From Canibacter zhoujuaniae (GTDB lineage Bacteria > Actinomycetota > Actinomycetes > Actinomycetales > Microbacteriaceae): 64,000 nucleotides of DNA. Positions 62,507-64,000 of the stretch are shown one piece after another. The DNA lies in NCBI RefSeq assembly GCF_011752015.1, contig NZ_JAAIKA010000002.1:248001-312000 (forward strand), given 5' to 3'. The notes under the pieces were generated by a model. It did not search any database. It was not told the origin of the DNA and saw only the letters and a program-made list of their open reading frames with translations. A program made the translations under genes and the position numbers. Position 1 is the first letter of the stretch. The number at the start of each line of letters is the position of its first letter.

Positions 62507-63090
62507 GTGACAGACATAGTGCTAAACGGGCGCTGCTCGTAGTGGATATTCAAAATGACTTTGTTGAGGGTGGCGCGCTCGGGGTGACCGGCGGCACTGC
62601 GGTTGCGACGCGGGTTGCAGAGCTGCTGCAGGGCGAGCACGGCTACGACATGGTTGTCGCATCGCGTGACTGGCACAATGCGAGCGGTGATAATGGTGGG
62701 CACTTTGCGCTTGATGCAGAGCCAGATTTTGTCAACACCTGGCCGGTGCACTGCGTTGCGGGCAGCTTTGGTGCTGAATATCACAGTGCGCTGCAAGACG
62801 CAGAGTTTGATGTTGAAATATTTAAAGGGCAGGGGGAGCCGGCTTATTCAGCATTTGAAGGCAGCTCTGCTGACGGCCTGAAGCTTGAAGAGATCCTCAA
62901 AGAAGCGGGTGTGAAACACCTTGATGTCGTTGGGATCGCAACCGACTACTGTGTTCTGCAGTCGTCTGAAGACGCCTATTGGGCGGGGTTTCGGGTGCGT
63001 GTTCTGAAAGATTTTGTTGCCGGAGTGGCCGCTGAAACGAGCGCTAAAGCCTTGGACGAACTGCGCGCAATGGGCGCTGAGGTGGTTTAG
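62503..63090 (+). CDS. pncA: Nicotinamidase
   Basis: A 195-residue cysteine hydrolase of the isochorismatase fold that deaminates nicotinamide to nicotinate in NAD salvage. The triad is visible: Asp in V-V-D-I-Q-N-D-F near residue 14, Lys in I-F-K-G-Q near 108, and Cys in A-T-D-Y-C-V near 149. Metal ligands lie in D-W-H-N and H-F near 56-67. It overlaps the Lrp gene by ATGA. Confidence 0.94.
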   Translation: MSDRHSAKRALLVVDIQNDFVEGGALGVTGGTAVATRVAELLQGEHGYDMVVASRDWHNASGDNGGHFALDAEPDFVNTWPVHCVAGSFGAEYHSALQDAEFDVEIFKGQGEPAYSAFEGSSADGLKLEEILKEAGVKHLDVVGIATDYCVLQSSEDAYWAGFRVRVLKDFVAGVAAETSAKALDELRAMGAEVV

Positions 63091-63112
63091 CGCAGCAGAA
63101 AGTCACAGACCC

Positions 63113-63139
63113 TTGCGATACTTGTCAGTGGTATTGCAA
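63113..63139 (+). terminator. Hairpin after pncA
   Basis: TTGCGATAC (63113-63121) pairs with GTATTGCAA (63131-63139) with one mismatch; no T-run. Confidence 0.4.
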
Positions 63140-63158
63140 AACGGGGAGGGCTTAATAA

Positions 63159-64000
63159 ATGAACGTAACGCTTGCGGAGCATGCGGCGGCTTTGGGGCGC
63201 TCAACAGACCCGTTCGTGGTGTTTGACACCTTTGTTGATTGGGTGTTTCACGATAAAGGTTTTGAGCTTTACCCTGCGCAGAGTGATGCGATCACCGCGG
63301 TTGCTATGGGCTCAAACGTAGTTTTAGCAACCCCCACCGGCACCGGCAAGTCAACCGTTGCGCTCGGGGCGCACTTCATTGCATTCACACAGGGGAAGCG
63401 CACGGCCTATACAGCCCCGATAAAAGCCTTGGTGAGTGAAAAATTTTTTGAGCTTGTGCGTGTTTTCGGTGCTGAGAATGTGGGTTTGGTGACCGGCGAC
63501 TTCAGCATCAATGCTGATGCTCCTATCTTGTGTGCAACCGCCGAAATCGTCGCGCAGTATGCCCTGAGCGACCCTGACTGTCGCGGCATCACACAGGTCG
63601 TCATGGATGAGTTCCACTATTACGCAGATCGCGAGCGCGGCTGGGCGTGGCAGGTGCCGCTGCTGCTAGCAAACGGTGTGCAGTTTATTTTGATGAGCGC
63701 CACACTCGGTGATGTGTCAGAGGTTGTAAAAACTCTTGACGAAAACACCGGCCGCACAACAGAGGTGATTACGGGAGTTGAGCGCCCTGTGCCTTTGAGC
63801 TATCGCTACAGTCTTAAACCGGTGCACGAAGAAATTAGCGAGCTAGTACCGGGTGGGCTTGCCCCGGTTTATGTGGTGCATTTTTCGCAGGCTGCGGCAA
63901 CCGAGCAGGCGCAGGCACTCACCAGCGTCAGCCTGCTAACAAAAGATGAGAAGGCGGCCATTGCCGAGCGCCTTGCAGAGTTTAGATTTTCGGCCGGGTA
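63159..64000 (+). CDS. DEAD/DEAH-box helicase, DUF3516 type (5' part)
   Basis: The first 280 residues of an SF2 helicase of the Ski2-like group; the gene runs off the right end. Visible motifs: Q-like Y-P-A-Q near residue 42, Walker A T-P-T-G-T-G-K-S-T near 58, T-A-P-I-K-A-L near 87, D-E-F-H-Y-Y near 150 and M-S-A-T-L-G near 182. The pattern matches actinobacterial helicases that carry a C-terminal DUF3516. GGGAGG lies 10 nt before the ATG. Confidence 0.9.
   Translation, partial: MNVTLAEHAAALGRSTDPFVVFDTFVDWVFHDKGFELYPAQSDAITAVAMGSNVVLATPTGTGKSTVALGAHFIAFTQGKRTAYTAPIKALVSEKFFELVRVFGAENVGLVTGDFSINADAPILCATAEIVAQYALSDPDCRGITQVVMDEFHYYADRERGWAWQVPLLLANGVQFILMSATLGDVSEVVKTLDENTGRTTEVITGVERPVPLSYRYSLKPVHEEISELVPGGLAPVYVVHFSQAAATEQAQALTSVSLLTKDEKAAIAERLAEFRFSAG

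Overview
The window is chromosomal DNA from a moderate-GC actinobacterium, most likely of the Microbacteriaceae (Micrococcales). The pointers are a WhiB1-type regulator, a SigR/RsrA pair, DUF4245, DUF6264-like and DUF3097 proteins, GlpX next to a class II aldolase, the MetP/MetS transporter pair, a DUF3516-type helicase, and many genes that look leaderless (a TAnnnT box 6-8 nt before the start codon). Genus is not assigned. I saw no rRNA, tRNA, CRISPR array, insertion sequence or prophage gene, and no gene-free stretch over 300 bases; the longest gap is the 219 bases at 54900-55118.

Layout. 1-9406: end of an acyl-CoA dehydrogenase, a BCCT transporter, fumC, a beta-carbonic anhydrase, DUF4245-xseB-xseA, aroD, a membrane protein and the class II aldolase gene. 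9613-13567: glpX, rmuC and an amino-acid permease. 13626-17911: an envelope-stress island of an ECF sigma factor with two small Asp23-like partners on the minus strand, facing a plus-strand chain of Asp23, DUF2273, a second Asp23-like protein, two AmaP-like membrane proteins, CsbD and a GlsB/YeaQ protein. 17963-33909: nitrilase-family hydrolase, ychF, fadH, pcp, hrpA, an aldo/keto reductase, argG, whiB, bcp, rsgA, aroA, then sigR-rsrA. 33932-38800: an oligopeptide-type ABC operon with a permease-ATPase fusion.

38896-43684: an alpha/beta hydrolase, DUF3097 facing a 3-hydroxyisobutyryl-CoA hydrolase-like gene, and metP-metS. 43830-50790: a compact plus-strand run of an unknown protein, a lipoprotein, a diverged S-adenosylhomocysteine-hydrolase-like protein, an amidohydrolase and a complete amino-acid-type ABC importer. 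50830-54899: an MFS exporter, a LysR regulator and an Orn/Lys/Arg-decarboxylase-family enzyme. 55119-64000: a crotonase, a small secreted protein, a TM0106-type nuclease-helicase, alanine dehydrogenase facing an Lrp regulator with nicotinamidase, and the start of a DUF3516-type helicase.

The most interesting parts are three. First, sigR has a SigR-consensus promoter upstream and a housekeeping -10 right at the short start codon, with an in-frame extension between them; this matches the SigR/SigR-prime two-isoform arrangement known in Streptomyces. Second, the SAHH-like protein keeps the fold and the catalytic Lys/Asp but appears to have lost the three substrate-contacting histidines, carries about 180 extra N-terminal residues, and sits with a deaminase-type amidohydrolase and an importer. 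Third, the ECF sigma/Asp23 island has no recognisable anti-sigma factor and its sigma gene may start at AUU. Several palindromes at regulated promoters (fba, the LysR/decarboxylase gap, ald/lrp) are also reported.
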